Below, piece after piece: positions 52,536 through 60,438 of a DNA stretch of 64,000 nucleotides; position 1 is the stretch's first letter; each line of letters begins with the position of its first letter. Origin of the DNA: Phycisphaeraceae bacterium (GTDB lineage: Bacteria; Planctomycetota; Phycisphaerae; Phycisphaerales; UBA1924); the NCBI GenBank assembly GCA_019636625.1, contig JAHBXE010000005.1, forward strand, positions 124,001 through 188,000, given 5' to 3'. The notes under the pieces are model-generated. The model saw nothing but the letters and a program-made list of their open reading frames with translations, was not told where the DNA came from and ran no database searches. The translations under genes and the position numbers were made by a program.

Positions 52536-53410
52536 ACACCATCCGCTACCTCTCCGATCCCGCCTTCGCCGGCCTCTACTGGCCCGGCATCATCGCCGGC
52601 CTCGCCATGGCCCTCATGTGCGCCCTCCTCAGCGTCCTGGTCGTCCTCAAACGCCTCGCCTTCATCGGCCAGGGAATCAGCCACGCCGGCTTCGGCGGCA
52701 TCGGCGTCGCCGCCATCCTCGGCCTCACCGCCTCCGCCACCGCCGCCGCTCCCCTCCACGGCATCCCCCAGTTCCTCATCATCCTCGCCTTCTGCATCGC
52801 CGCCTCCCTCCTCATCGGCTTCATCTCCCGACCCACCGGCCGCGGCCAGCCTTCCACCCACGCCGACACCGCCATCGGCATCGTCCTTGTCGCCACCATG
52901 GCCCTCGGCGCCATTCTCGTCGCCGCCTCTCGCCGGGGACTCGCGTGGGAGTCCTTCCTCTTCGGCTCTCTCCTCCAGGTCGGCCCCTGGGACGCCGCCA
53001 TCGCCTGGCTTCTCGCCACCTTCACCATCGCCACGGTGCTCCTCGCCCGCCGCGGCCTGCTGTTCTGGGCGTTTGATGAACCCGCCGCCGAGGCGTTCGG
53101 CGTGCGCGTCGGCCTCTGCCGCTTCACGCTCCTCTTCCTCCTCGCCCTGGCCACGGTCGCCGCGATGAAACTCGCCGGCGTGGTTCTCGCCACCGCCCTC
53201 CTCGTCCTCCCCGGCGCCATCGCCCTCCGCCTCAGCCACCGCCTCTCCACCGTCCTCGCCCTCAGCCTCGCCTCCGCCGTCCTCGGCCTCATCGCCGGGA
53301 TCGTCCTCTGTTTCGAGACCGACTGGGTCCCCGGCCCCTGCATCGTCGGCGTACTCTCGCTCATGTTCGCCGCCGCCTTCACGCTCGGCGGCAGAAAGGC
53401 CCAACGATGA
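52532..53410 (+). CDS. znuB: zinc ABC transporter permease
   Basis: Membrane permease of the ABC-3 type, eight or nine hydrophobic helices. The family loop KRLAFIGQGISHAGFGGIGVA is near residue 40, followed by a typical G-I-V-L-V-A-T-M-A-L-G. The ALATVAAMKLAGVVLATALLVLPGAIAL segment marks the permease core. 292 residues. GTG start at 52532 overlaps the znuC stop by four bases; the stop overlaps the next small gene by four bases. Confidence 0.94.
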   Translation: MNTIRYLSDPAFAGLYWPGIIAGLAMALMCALLSVLVVLKRLAFIGQGISHAGFGGIGVAAILGLTASATAAAPLHGIPQFLIILAFCIAASLLIGFISRPTGRGQPSTHADTAIGIVLVATMALGAILVAASRRGLAWESFLFGSLLQVGPWDAAIAWLLATFTIATVLLARRGLLFWAFDEPAAEAFGVRVGLCRFTLLFLLALATVAAMKLAGVVLATALLVLPGAIALRLSHRLSTVLALSLASAVLGLIAGIVLCFETDWVPGPCIVGVLSLMFAAAFTLGGRKAQR

Positions 53411-53592
53411 AGGCCGAAACCATCCTCGCCGAACTCAACCGTGCCCGCAAAGACCTGGGCGAAGACAAGAGCGACATCGAGTGGCTCGCCCTCCACCACG
53501 CCTTCTGCTTCCTCTCCTACAAGATGTCCGACTTCCAGAAGTACCTCGACGAAGAAGCCCGCAAGGGCGCTTTCGACGAGTACGAACCCTGA
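53407..53592 (+). CDS. small conserved protein encoded with the zinc operon
   Basis: Sixty-one residues, soluble and acidic: ILAELNRARKDLGEDKSDIEWLALHHAFCFLSYKM followed by FQKYLDEEA. The ATG overlaps the znuB stop by four bases, showing translation coupling and a real gene. His and Cys in H-H-A-F-C-F are compatible with metal binding, but no family is recognised and no function is claimed. Confidence 0.65.
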   Translation: MKAETILAELNRARKDLGEDKSDIEWLALHHAFCFLSYKMSDFQKYLDEEARKGAFDEYEP

Positions 53593-53709
53593 CCGCCCCG
53601 ACGGCTGCCATTCCGCTTTCCCGACCGGCAGGGTCTCCCCCGACTCGCCCCCCCCCCGCCTGATAACCGCCTTCCCCCAGCCGACACCCCCTCTTTCGCA
53701 ACCAAACTG

Positions 53710-53738
53710 TTGCAACCGCGTACAGTCTGGACGATACT
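53710..53738 (+). promoter_or_regulatory. promoter of the unassigned 53.7-54.1 kb transcript
   Basis: TTGCAA (53710-53715) and GATACT (53733-53738) lie exactly 17 bases apart, predicting initiation near 53745. The -35 box overlaps a small inverted repeat (GCAAC...GTTGC), which could be an operator. Confidence 0.6.
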
Positions 53739-53941
53739 GCTGTATCGCGGCAGTCGACCGGCCAGCCCCGGAGAACCCGAAAGGCACGCCGGCCACACTC
53801 CCGCGACGACCGATTCCGTGCGTCGCGACCACTGGATCGGGCGATGAGCCGCGGGCGACGGTCCGCGGGGTGAAGAGTTCGGCGGCGGCCCTGTACAAGG
53901 CCGCGGCGGCCGAAGGGTCTCTTTCAGAAGGAGGTGATCCA

Positions 53942-53980
53942 GTGACGCAATGTGACTGTACGAAAGGGCGGCGCAACTAA
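53942..53980 (+). CDS. 12-codon mini-ORF behind an extended Shine-Dalgarno
   Basis: A GTG two bases after an unusually long Shine-Dalgarno (AAGGAGGTGATCC) opens a 12-residue frame, MTQCDCTKGRRN, then TAA. The Cys-x-Cys pair and basic end are notable. The spacing is short, so translation is uncertain; it could be a leader peptide, a tiny protein, or simply an accident next to a ribosome-binding RNA element. Confidence 0.3.
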   Translation: MTQCDCTKGRRN

Positions 53981-54038
53981 GCGCAAGCTCGACGGAGCTG
54001 CGTAGCGCAGCCCACGAACAGGAGATTGAACTCCTACG

Positions 54039-54071
54039 GCCGCCGGTCACCAGACCGGCGGCTGCTTTTTT
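54039..54071 (+). terminator. rho-independent terminator of the unassigned transcript
   Basis: Perfect ten-base arms GCCGCCGGTC and GACCGGCGGC with the loop ACCA are followed by TGCTTTTTT. It is among the strongest terminators of the window and lies 70 bases before the next gene. Confidence 0.85.
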
Positions 54072-54140
54072 GTGTTCATCCCCTCCTCCCTCACCCCTGC
54101 GCCGTCACTTCGTCACTGTCCCCGTCATACCCTCTCCACC

Positions 54141-54410
54141 ATGCTCCGCCGCTTCCCCCTCTTCCGCCTCGGCCTCACGGTCGTCGCCGGCTCACTCTTC
54201 GCTTCGCTGATCTACTTCTACCTCGCCCTCGGCGAGAACCTCTCGACCGTCTCCGGTTCGGAAGTCTCGACTGAGCCCCGCGACCTCCTCACCCACTTCC
54301 GCAGGGACTTCCTCTTCGCCGGAACGACCCCCGCCATCCTCTTCTACATCGGCCTCGGAATCCTCCTTCTCGGCATTGTCCGGAACTTCGCCCGCAGGCC
54401 CGACGCGTAA
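54141..54410 (+). CDS. small membrane protein of unknown function
   Basis: Start at the ATG at 54141 (MLRRFPLFRLGLTV), 89 residues. Two hydrophobic helices: LTVVAGSLFASLIYFYLAL and ILFYIGLGILLLGIVRNF. The middle loop is acidic with Arg pairs. No family recognised. It follows the terminator of the preceding transcript and precedes a CoA-transferase subunit gene by 33 bases in the same direction. Confidence 0.55.
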   Translation: MLRRFPLFRLGLTVVAGSLFASLIYFYLALGENLSTVSGSEVSTEPRDLLTHFRRDFLFAGTTPAILFYIGLGILLLGIVRNFARRPDA

Positions 54411-54442
54411 CACGAGCCGACCCGCTCGGCTACCCTTGCCCC

Positions 54443-55105
54443 ATGCCCCTCACCCGCGACCAAATCACCCAGCGCGCCGCCAAGGAACTCCACGACGGCT
54501 TCATCGTCAACCTCGGCATCGGCATGCCCACCCTCGTCGCCAACTACATCCCGCCCGGCATGGATGTGTGGCTCCAATCCGAGAACGGCCTCCTCGGCAT
54601 CGGCCCCTTCCCCTCCGAAGCCGACGTCGACCCCGACCTCATCAACGCCGGCAAGCAGACCATCACCGCCCGAAAGGGTGCCTCCTACTTCTCCTCCGCC
54701 GACTCCTTCGCCATGATCCGCGGCGGGCATATCGACATGTGCATCCTCGGCGCCATGCAGGTCTCCCAGACCGGCGACATCGCCAACTGGATGATCCCCG
54801 GCAAGATGGTCAAGGGCATGGGCGGCGCCATGGACCTCGTCGCCGGCGTCCGCAAGATCGTCGTCACCATGGAGCACAACGCCAAGGACGGCACCGCCAA
54901 GCTCGTCAAGCAGTGCTCCCTCCCCCTCACCGGCCAGAACTGCGTCCACATGCTCATCACCGACCTCTGCGTGATGGAGTTCGACCAGGGCAAGCAGAGG
55001 TTTGTCCTGACCGAAGTCGCACCCGGTGTCACCGTTGACGAGGTCAAGCAAAAGACCGAGGCCGAGATCCTCGTGTCCCCAAACCTCCGCACGGTCTCGA
55101 CGTGA
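54443..55105 (+). CDS. 3-oxoacid CoA-transferase, beta subunit
   Basis: Transfers CoA between succinate or acetate and acetoacetate-type acids. The active-site glutamate lies in the conserved LQSENGLLGIGP (about residue 49), and GGHIDMCILGAMQVSQTGDIANW matches the family beta subunit (ScoB/AtoA/PcaJ). 220 residues, complete. ATG at 54443. The alpha subunit is not adjacent on either side, which is unusual because the pair is normally one operon; it must lie elsewhere. A GC-rich hairpin (55111-55130) follows the stop. Confidence 0.9.
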   Translation: MPLTRDQITQRAAKELHDGFIVNLGIGMPTLVANYIPPGMDVWLQSENGLLGIGPFPSEADVDPDLINAGKQTITARKGASYFSSADSFAMIRGGHIDMCILGAMQVSQTGDIANWMIPGKMVKGMGGAMDLVAGVRKIVVTMEHNAKDGTAKLVKQCSLPLTGQNCVHMLITDLCVMEFDQGKQRFVLTEVAPGVTVDEVKQKTEAEILVSPNLRTVST

Positions 55106-55174
55106 ATGAGCCGGGGCGTCCTCGCCCCGGTTGCGGCGTCCAACGCACGGGCCAACCCCCAATTCCGCACGCAC

Positions 55175-55196
55175 GAGTGACAACGTGTTGTCACTC
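55175..55196. promoter_or_regulatory. perfect 22-bp palindrome, candidate operator
   Basis: Ten-base arms GAGTGACAAC and GTTGTCACTC are separated by GT and form a perfect dyad in a 153-base gap, 62 bases before the ATG at 55259. Its length and perfect symmetry stand out and suit a dimeric repressor site; its position would affect the downstream gene. No regulator gene is adjacent. Confidence 0.5.
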
Positions 55197-55258
55197 AACC
55201 CGCCACAATTCCCGCCGACCCCCTTGCCCCGCGCGCTGATTCTGCTACAACCAACTTC

Positions 55259-56062
55259 ATGTCCACCACGCACCTCCCCGACCTCTCCACCGAAGACCAA
55301 ATCCGCCTCGCCCGCTTCTTCGCCTCCAACGAGGATCCCGCCTCCCTGATACTCCCTCCCGTGAACTGGCGGCAGGACGGCGGAAAGCAATCAGACAAGG
55401 AACGCCCCATCCTCACATCCGAGGCCGAACCCGCCAACCGCCCCGCCGCTCCACCAACCTCCCTTCTCGCCGCCTACGCCTTCCTCACCCGCCCCGACAT
55501 CGCCGCGTGGATCGCCTTTCACCGCGAGCAGGTCGCCCGCCGCCTCCGAAACGCCATCCTCTCCGCCCTCGAATCATCCCTCGCCAGGGCCACCGACCCC
55601 ATCGAAATCCGCCGCGCCTCGGCCACGATCCTGCGGGCACTGACCGTCTCCGCTCCGCCCCCGAGGGGCGCTCCAAACATTGTCGCGCAAAGGGCCCCGC
55701 GTTCCGCGCCAGAGCGATCTCCCACGGTGATGCAGCGTGAGCCAGAACCCCAACGGGTCGGTGCCAACCTCGCTTCCAGCTCTTCGTCGCCATCCCCCTC
55801 AACGCCCCGACCGGTCGTCCCGACCCAACCCGCACCCAGCGCGGCATCGACTGACGCATCTCTTCCGCTGTCAGCAGCGGCGACAACCACACACTCGCGT
55901 CAAACGACGAACCGGGCCGCGAAGCTCCTCACGTGCTGCGGCCAACTCGTTTCGATCAATCAGCCTCCCACCCTCACTCTTCCTCTTCCCCACCCTCCTC
56001 CACCGCCTTCGGCTCCCCGAAGATCGCCGACCCCACCCGCACCACGTTCGACCCCTCGCTGA
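55259..56062 (+). CDS. hypothetical protein with low-complexity tail
   Basis: A 267-residue frame. Residues 1-130 look genuine: MSTTHLPDLSTEDQIRLARFFASNEDP, an AAYAFLTRPDIAAW segment, and a basic helix WIAFHREQVARRLRNAILSALE that recalls short DNA-binding or terminase-small-subunit-like proteins. From about 135 onwards it becomes Pro/Ser/Ala/Arg-rich low complexity, and the last 30 codons overlap yggS on the other strand, so the true C-terminus may be earlier. It lies downstream of a perfect 22-bp palindrome. No function assigned. Confidence 0.5.
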   Translation: MSTTHLPDLSTEDQIRLARFFASNEDPASLILPPVNWRQDGGKQSDKERPILTSEAEPANRPAAPPTSLLAAYAFLTRPDIAAWIAFHREQVARRLRNAILSALESSLARATDPIEIRRASATILRALTVSAPPPRGAPNIVAQRAPRSAPERSPTVMQREPEPQRVGANLASSSSSPSPSTPRPVVPTQPAPSAASTDASLPLSAAATTTHSRQTTNRAAKLLTCCGQLVSINQPPTLTLPLPHPPPPPSAPRRSPTPPAPRSTPR

Positions 56063-56807
56063 TCGCCACCTCAAAGTCCCCCGACATCCCCATCGACAGG
56101 ATGTTGAACTTCCCGTCCCCCACCCCCGTCTTCTTCACCTCCTCAAACAACTCGCGGCATCGGGCGAACGTCTCCCGCGCATCCTCGGGATTCTCGCTCA
56201 GCGGAGCCATCGTCATCAACCCGCGCACCCGCACCGACACCATCGTGTCGATCTGCTCCGCCAGGTGCACCGCCGCCGGCAGCGGACACCCGAACTTGCT
56301 CGCCTCGCCGGAACAGTTCACCTGCACCAGCACCTCCACCGGGTGCTCCCGCTTCATCGCGATCGCCTGGATCTCCTCCGCCAGCCGCAGCGAATCCACT
56401 GAGTGGATCAACCGGCAAAACTCGATCGCTTTCTTCGCCTTGTTCCGCTGCAAGTGCCCGATCATGTGCCACCGCACCGCATCCTCCACCGCCGGAAGAA
56501 GCGAATCCCCATCGTGCGCCTGCCGCGACCGCGGCAGCACCCGCCGCCGCGCCATGAACTCTTCCACCATCCCCACCCGGTGCAGCAGATTCTGGACCTT
56601 GTTCTCCCCAAAATCCCGGTGCCCCATCTGGATCAGCGACCGCACCTGGTCCGCCTCGGCGAACTTCGTCACCGCCACCAGCATGATTTCCGATGCATCC
56701 CGCCCGGCTCGCTTGGCCGCCTCCGCGATGCGGCGCTTCACGGACTGGTATCGCGATTCCAGGGTCTCCGCCTCGGAACCGGACATGACAGACTCCTTCG
56801 TGGCCAT
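55974..56807 (-). CDS. yggS: pyridoxal-phosphate homeostasis protein (YggS/PROSC family)
   Basis: PLP-binding protein that controls free pyridoxal phosphate. The PLP lysine is Lys48 in LVAVTKFAEADQVRSL, and the family's GENKVQ, HMIGHLQRNKAK and GLMTMAPLSENPEDARETFA and the loop S-M-G-M-S-G-D-F-E-V-A-I are evident. ATG at 56807 with AAGGAGG just upstream. 277 residues, longer than the usual 230, mainly because of an insert near 95-115 (LPRSRQAHDGDS) and a Glu-rich tail. It diverges from the peroxiredoxin gene with a 75-base gap. Confidence 0.92.
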   Translation of the reverse strand: MATKESVMSGSEAETLESRYQSVKRRIAEAAKRAGRDASEIMLVAVTKFAEADQVRSLIQMGHRDFGENKVQNLLHRVGMVEEFMARRRVLPRSRQAHDGDSLLPAVEDAVRWHMIGHLQRNKAKKAIEFCRLIHSVDSLRLAEEIQAIAMKREHPVEVLVQVNCSGEASKFGCPLPAAVHLAEQIDTMVSVRVRGLMTMAPLSENPEDARETFARCRELFEEVKKTGVGDGKFNILSMGMSGDFEVAISEGSNVVRVGSAIFGEPKAVEEGGEEEE

Positions 56808-56882
56808 TGAACCCTCCTTGGCTCGACGACAGTCTAGGATAACGAAGTCTCCCCCGAAAGCCAACCAGAGAGGAAACCCCCC

Positions 56883-57362
56883 ATGCTCACCCCCCGTGAC
56901 CAGGTCATCGCTGTCGGCCAAGTCGCCCCCAACTTCACCCTCAAGGACCAGAACCGCAACGACTGGACCCTCGCCGACCATGTCAAGAAGGGCGACGTCG
57001 TCCTCTGCTTCTTCCCCCTCGCCTTCACCGGCGTATGCGGCACCGAAATGAAGTGCGTCAACGATGAGATCGACCAGTGGCAGAAGAAGGGCGCCCAGGT
57101 CGTCGGCATCTCCTGCGACTCCTTCGCCACCCTCAAGGCCTGGGCCGACCAGCTCGGCCTCAAGCAAACCCTCCTCGCCGACATGCACCGCGAAGTTTGC
57201 CGCGCCTACGGCCTCTATTGGAAGGACCTCAACGTCTCCAGCCGCGGCACCGTCGTCATCGGCAAGTCCCCCGACGGCGCCGGCAAGGTCAAGTGGGTCC
57301 AATCCCGCGAACCCGGCAAAGCCATGAACTGGGAAGAAGTCCTGACCTGGCTGGCGGCGTAG
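56883..57362 (+). CDS. peroxiredoxin (AhpC/TSA family, AhpE-like)
   Basis: Reduces hydrogen peroxide and organic hydroperoxides. The peroxidatic Cys52 lies in FFPLAFTGVCGTEM with the expected Thr two positions before the Val; other Cys are at 58 and near 77 (GISCDSFATL), one of which may resolve the disulfide. 159 residues, the size of AhpE/1-Cys-type enzymes. ATG at 56883 with an upstream AGAGAGGAA. Divergent from yggS. Confidence 0.92.
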   Translation: MLTPRDQVIAVGQVAPNFTLKDQNRNDWTLADHVKKGDVVLCFFPLAFTGVCGTEMKCVNDEIDQWQKKGAQVVGISCDSFATLKAWADQLGLKQTLLADMHREVCRAYGLYWKDLNVSSRGTVVIGKSPDGAGKVKWVQSREPGKAMNWEEVLTWLAA

Positions 57363-57377
57363 CCCCGGGAAGCACAT

Positions 57378-57968
57378 ATGTCCGCGGAACGTCGGCACGA
57401 GTTTGACACGGCGATGGCGCCGGGGCAGGCGGTGGAGGCGGCGGCGCGGCTGCTGCGGGATGTGGGGTACGTGGTTTCGGAACAGTCGGAAGAGCACCTC
57501 GTCGCCCGGAAGGGCCAGGACAAGGTGATCGCCATGGGGGCACCGGGGCACCTCGGGGCCCGGGCGGCGGACCTGCCGCAGACGGTGCTGGTCGAGGCGG
57601 CGGAAGGGCTGGTGTCGGTCACGGCGCGTGTGACCGTGACAGATCCTCAGGACCCGATGGTGGACCTTGCGGTGGCAGCGCCGCTGGCGTGCCTGCAGTT
57701 GGTGATCCGAGAGGGTGCTTCGCACGGGGATGCGTTGACGGCGTATCGGATCATGGCCGAGGTGACGGGCATCGATGAAACAGCCAACCGCCGGTTCCGG
57801 AGGAGGATAACCGTGGTTGCCGCTGTCGCGGCGGCGTGCGTGGTGGCTGCCGCGGGGTTGATCTTTGCCCTCCGACCAACCGGACCGGGACGTGGTTCGC
57901 CGCCGCCGGCGTCACCCACTCCCGTGGCTCCCGCTTTACCGAGCGGACCGGCGCCATCCACGCCTTGA
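57378..57968 (+). CDS. single-pass membrane protein of unknown function
   Basis: A 196-residue protein: about 140 residues of soluble, negatively charged sequence (for example TVLVEAAEGLVSVTARVTVTDP), one transmembrane helix near 145-168 (VVAAVAAACVVAAAGLIFAL), and a Pro/Ser-rich tail. No known domain is recognised. It starts 16 bases after the peroxiredoxin stop, but the base composition of the + strand changes sharply here: G becomes the favoured base instead of C. Confidence 0.65.
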   Translation: MSAERRHEFDTAMAPGQAVEAAARLLRDVGYVVSEQSEEHLVARKGQDKVIAMGAPGHLGARAADLPQTVLVEAAEGLVSVTARVTVTDPQDPMVDLAVAAPLACLQLVIREGASHGDALTAYRIMAEVTGIDETANRRFRRRITVVAAVAAACVVAAAGLIFALRPTGPGRGSPPPASPTPVAPALPSGPAPSTP

Positions 57969-57973
57969 TGCGG

Positions 57974-58459
57974 TTACAGCGTGCACCCACCGGCGAACTT
58001 GTTCAGGAAGCATTGGAAGTCGTTGATGTTCAGCACGGGGGGAACCGTCGAGCCGTCGCAGTTGGCCCAGGGGTCGCCGGCGGTGTAGCGGTTGAGGAAG
58101 CACTGGAAGTCGTTGGCGGTGAGCACCGGATTGCCGGTGGAGCCGTCGCAGTTGGCGTAGCACGTGGAGGACGATTCGACGCCGGGCCAGAAACCGCCGG
58201 AAATCGCGAAAGCACCCTGGGACAGTTCGCCCGCGTCGGGCTGGCCGACGGAACCTTCGAGCCGGAAGACTCCCGCCGCGAGAACGCGGCCGCCGCCGTC
58301 GATGGAGTTCCACTCCAGGCTTGGTCCGGTGTCGGTCGGAGCGCTCAGAGGGGGCAACTGACCATTGGGAATGGGGGTGGCGGTGTAGTGGCTCTGGCCC
58401 AGCGCAATGCCGGAGGACGCTGTCATGGACGCCGCGGCGACGATTGTGCGAATCTTCAT
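57974..58459 (-). CDS. secreted protein with two dockerin-like repeats
   Basis: Start at the ATG at 58459 (MKIRTIVAAASMTASSGIALGQ) with GGTGGA upstream, giving a signal peptide cut near residue 22. The 161-residue protein has a short body (about 80 residues, with an ISGGFWPGVESS segment seen in similar proteins), then two repeats of the type C-D-G-S-T-G-x-P-V-L-T-A-N-D-F-Q-C-F-L-N, Cys-paired and calcium-compatible. Its leader contains a long GC-rich hairpin. It is convergent with the preceding gene. Confidence 0.78.
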   Translation of the reverse strand: MKIRTIVAAASMTASSGIALGQSHYTATPIPNGQLPPLSAPTDTGPSLEWNSIDGGGRVLAAGVFRLEGSVGQPDAGELSQGAFAISGGFWPGVESSSTCYANCDGSTGNPVLTANDFQCFLNRYTAGDPWANCDGSTVPPVLNINDFQCFLNKFAGGCTL

Positions 58460-58731
58460 ATGTTCCACCCGCAACGGCGGGGTTCCCCGGGGTGCCCAGG
58501 CCCGGGGCCGCCGTTGGAGCAAATGTGCCCGCGCCCGCGGGCGTGGCAAGGCACGGTCCGTCGGAGACCAAGGGAGGGTGCGAACGGGTGCACCCTGTGC
58601 CGCGCGTAGCGGCGGCGCGGGTCTGGTAACTGCGGCCGGCATGTTCAAGGGGAGAGAGGCGCGGGTGGGCGCGTTCTGCGCGGCGTGATCGGGAAAGTCC
58701 GGAGCGTGTGGGGAGAGGTACACTGCGGCCT

Positions 58732-60438
58732 ATGGCCCAGACACGACGCGGACCGTTCGTTCTGATCATTCGCGATGGATGGGGGCTCAATCCCAATCCG
58801 TCGCACGCGGCGTTTGATGCGCCGCTGATCGCGCGGCAGCGCGGCTTGACGCCGGTGGCGGAGAAGCTGGACCGGGAGTGGCCTCGAACGCTGATCAAGA
58901 CGAGCGGTGAGGATGTGGGGTTGCCCGAGGGGACGATGGGGAACTCGGAAGTCGGGCATCAGAACATCGGGGCGGGGCGGGTGGTGGATCAGGAGTCGGT
59001 GGCGATCACGAAGGCGTGCCGCGCGGGATTGGAGAAGAACGGGGAGATCGCGGCGGCGGTGAAGCGGGCGAAGGAATCGGGTCGGAATGTTCACCTGCTC
59101 GGGATCGCCTCCGATGCGGGGGTGCACGGGCAGCTTGAGCACTTGTACGCGTGCCTGAAGGCGTGCAAGGCGCTGGGGCTGGCGGGCGACCGCGTGCATG
59201 TGCACCTGTTCACGGATGGACGGGACACGGGGCCGTTCACGGGGCTGGAGTTCATCCGGCAGGTGGAGGCGCAGATCAAGGCCATCGGCGTGGGTCGGGT
59301 CGCGTCGGTCATCGGGCGGTACTTCGCAATGGATCGAGATTACCGGTGGGAGCGCGTGGGGCAGGCGTATGCGGCGCTGACGGGGCGGGTTTCGGCAAGC
59401 CCCGGGTTCACGCCGCGGACGGCGGCCACGGCGGAGGAAGCGGTACGGCACTGCTACGAGCACCCGCTGGGGGAGACGCAGAAGGGCGACGAGTTTGTGC
59501 TGCCGACGATCGTGGGGTCGTCACCCGAGGCGCAGTGCGCCTCTCGCATCGCGGACGGGGATTCGGTGATCTTCTACAACTACCGCGGCGACCGGCCGCG
59601 GGAAATCTCGGCGGCGTTCGTGTTCCCGGATGAGCAGTGGGCGAAGGTAAAGGCGTCGCCGGACTCAGGGCGGCGGGGCTTTGATCGCGGCGCGCGGCTC
59701 GGTCTGCATTACGTGATCATGACGGAATACTGGGAGGAACTGCTCCCCCACTGCCGCGTGGCGTTTCCGAAGCCGCCGAAGATGAAGAACATCGCGGGCG
59801 AGTACTTTTCCGCGCTGGGGCTGCGGCAGTTCCGGTGCGCGGAGACGGAGAAGTACCCGCATGTGACGTTCTTCTTCAACGATTACCGTGATGAGCCGTT
59901 CCCGGGCGAGCGGCGCGAGAACCCGCAGAGTCCGAAGGTGGCGACGTACGACCTCAAGCCGGAGATGTCGGCGGAGCTGGTGTGCCGGGCGGTGCTGAAC
60001 CGGCTGGGCGCGGCGGACGGGGAGGATGTGCTGATCGTGAACTTCGCGAACCCGGACATGGTTGGGCATACGGGAAACCTGGAGGCCGCGGTGCGGGCGT
60101 GCGCGACGGTGGACCGGTGCGTGGGGCAGATCGTGGAGGCGGCGCTCGGGCGGGGAGGCTCGCTGATCGTGACGGCGGACCACGGGAACTGCGAGCAGAT
60201 GGTGGATCCGGAGACGGGTTCGCCGCACACGGCGCACACGGTGTACGACGTGCCGCTGTACGTGGTCGGGGAGGCGTTCCGGGGAAGGACGCTGCGGGGC
60301 GATTACGACGCGGGGGGATGGTTCAAGCCGGAGGTTCGGGCGCGGCGGGGGCGCTTGGCTGACATCGTTCCGACGGCGATCGAGATGATGGGGCTGAAAC
60401 AACCGGCGGAGATGACGGGGGAGTCACTCCTGCGCTGA
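58732..60438 (+). CDS. gpmI: 2,3-bisphosphoglycerate-independent phosphoglycerate mutase
   Basis: Glycolytic isomerase of 3- and 2-phosphoglycerate, manganese-dependent. The nucleophile Ser72 lies in GTMGNSEVGHQNIGAGR; other marks are RDGWGLN at the start, an SDAGVHGQLEHL segment, ADHGNCEQM and D-P-E-T-G-S-P-H-T-A-H-T near the metal site. Start taken at the ATG at 58732 (MAQTRRGPF), 568 residues; eight codons upstream are unsupported. It is convergent with slyX, overlapping by 15 bases at the ends. Confidence 0.95.
   Translation: MAQTRRGPFVLIIRDGWGLNPNPSHAAFDAPLIARQRGLTPVAEKLDREWPRTLIKTSGEDVGLPEGTMGNSEVGHQNIGAGRVVDQESVAITKACRAGLEKNGEIAAAVKRAKESGRNVHLLGIASDAGVHGQLEHLYACLKACKALGLAGDRVHVHLFTDGRDTGPFTGLEFIRQVEAQIKAIGVGRVASVIGRYFAMDRDYRWERVGQAYAALTGRVSASPGFTPRTAATAEEAVRHCYEHPLGETQKGDEFVLPTIVGSSPEAQCASRIADGDSVIFYNYRGDRPREISAAFVFPDEQWAKVKASPDSGRRGFDRGARLGLHYVIMTEYWEELLPHCRVAFPKPPKMKNIAGEYFSALGLRQFRCAETEKYPHVTFFFNDYRDEPFPGERRENPQSPKVATYDLKPEMSAELVCRAVLNRLGAADGEDVLIVNFANPDMVGHTGNLEAAVRACATVDRCVGQIVEAALGRGGSLIVTADHGNCEQMVDPETGSPHTAHTVYDVPLYVVGEAFRGRTLRGDYDAGGWFKPEVRARRGRLADIVPTAIEMMGLKQPAEMTGESLLR

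Larger units (their letters stand above)
53745..54071 (+). ncRNA. candidate structured RNA or leader transcript with mini-ORF
   Basis: No long gene fits this 330-base stretch, but it has all marks of a transcription unit: a housekeeping-type promoter, several strong hairpins, and a rho-independent terminator. Stems seen include CGCGACG/CGTCGCG in the middle, GGCGGCGGCC/GGCCGCGGCGG-type arms near 53882-53911, and after the mini-ORF: GCGC (53971)/GCGC (53981), AGCTC/GAGCT (53986-53999), GCTGCG/CGCAGC (53997-54011) and AGGAG/CTCCT (54020-54035). The second and third of these share three bases and cannot form together. At 53929-53941 it carries AAGGAGGTGATCC, which matches the 3' end of 16S rRNA over 13 bases. 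It does not match tmRNA, SRP, RNase P or 6S motifs that I know. Confidence 0.5.

Noticed and set aside
53927-53944. Fragment of a 16S rRNA gene on the minus strand
   Set aside because: The match is limited to 13-14 bases at the very 3' end; the flanking sequence shows none of the conserved 16S helices, so it is better seen as an extended ribosome-binding site.
53745-54071. tmRNA, SRP RNA, RNase P or 6S RNA
   Set aside because: The diagnostic segments of these RNAs (tag frame with tRNA-like ends, GGAAGG loop, GAGGAAAGTCC core, long central bubble) are absent.
55940-56062. Extension of the 55259 gene to its full length
   Set aside because: The last part is low complexity and antisense to yggS; the true end may be earlier, so the length is given with reduced confidence.
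57363-57378. Replication origin at the skew change
   Set aside because: Only 16 bases lie between the two genes, with no DnaA boxes, AT-rich unwinding element or replication genes nearby; an inversion edge or assembly join is at least as likely.
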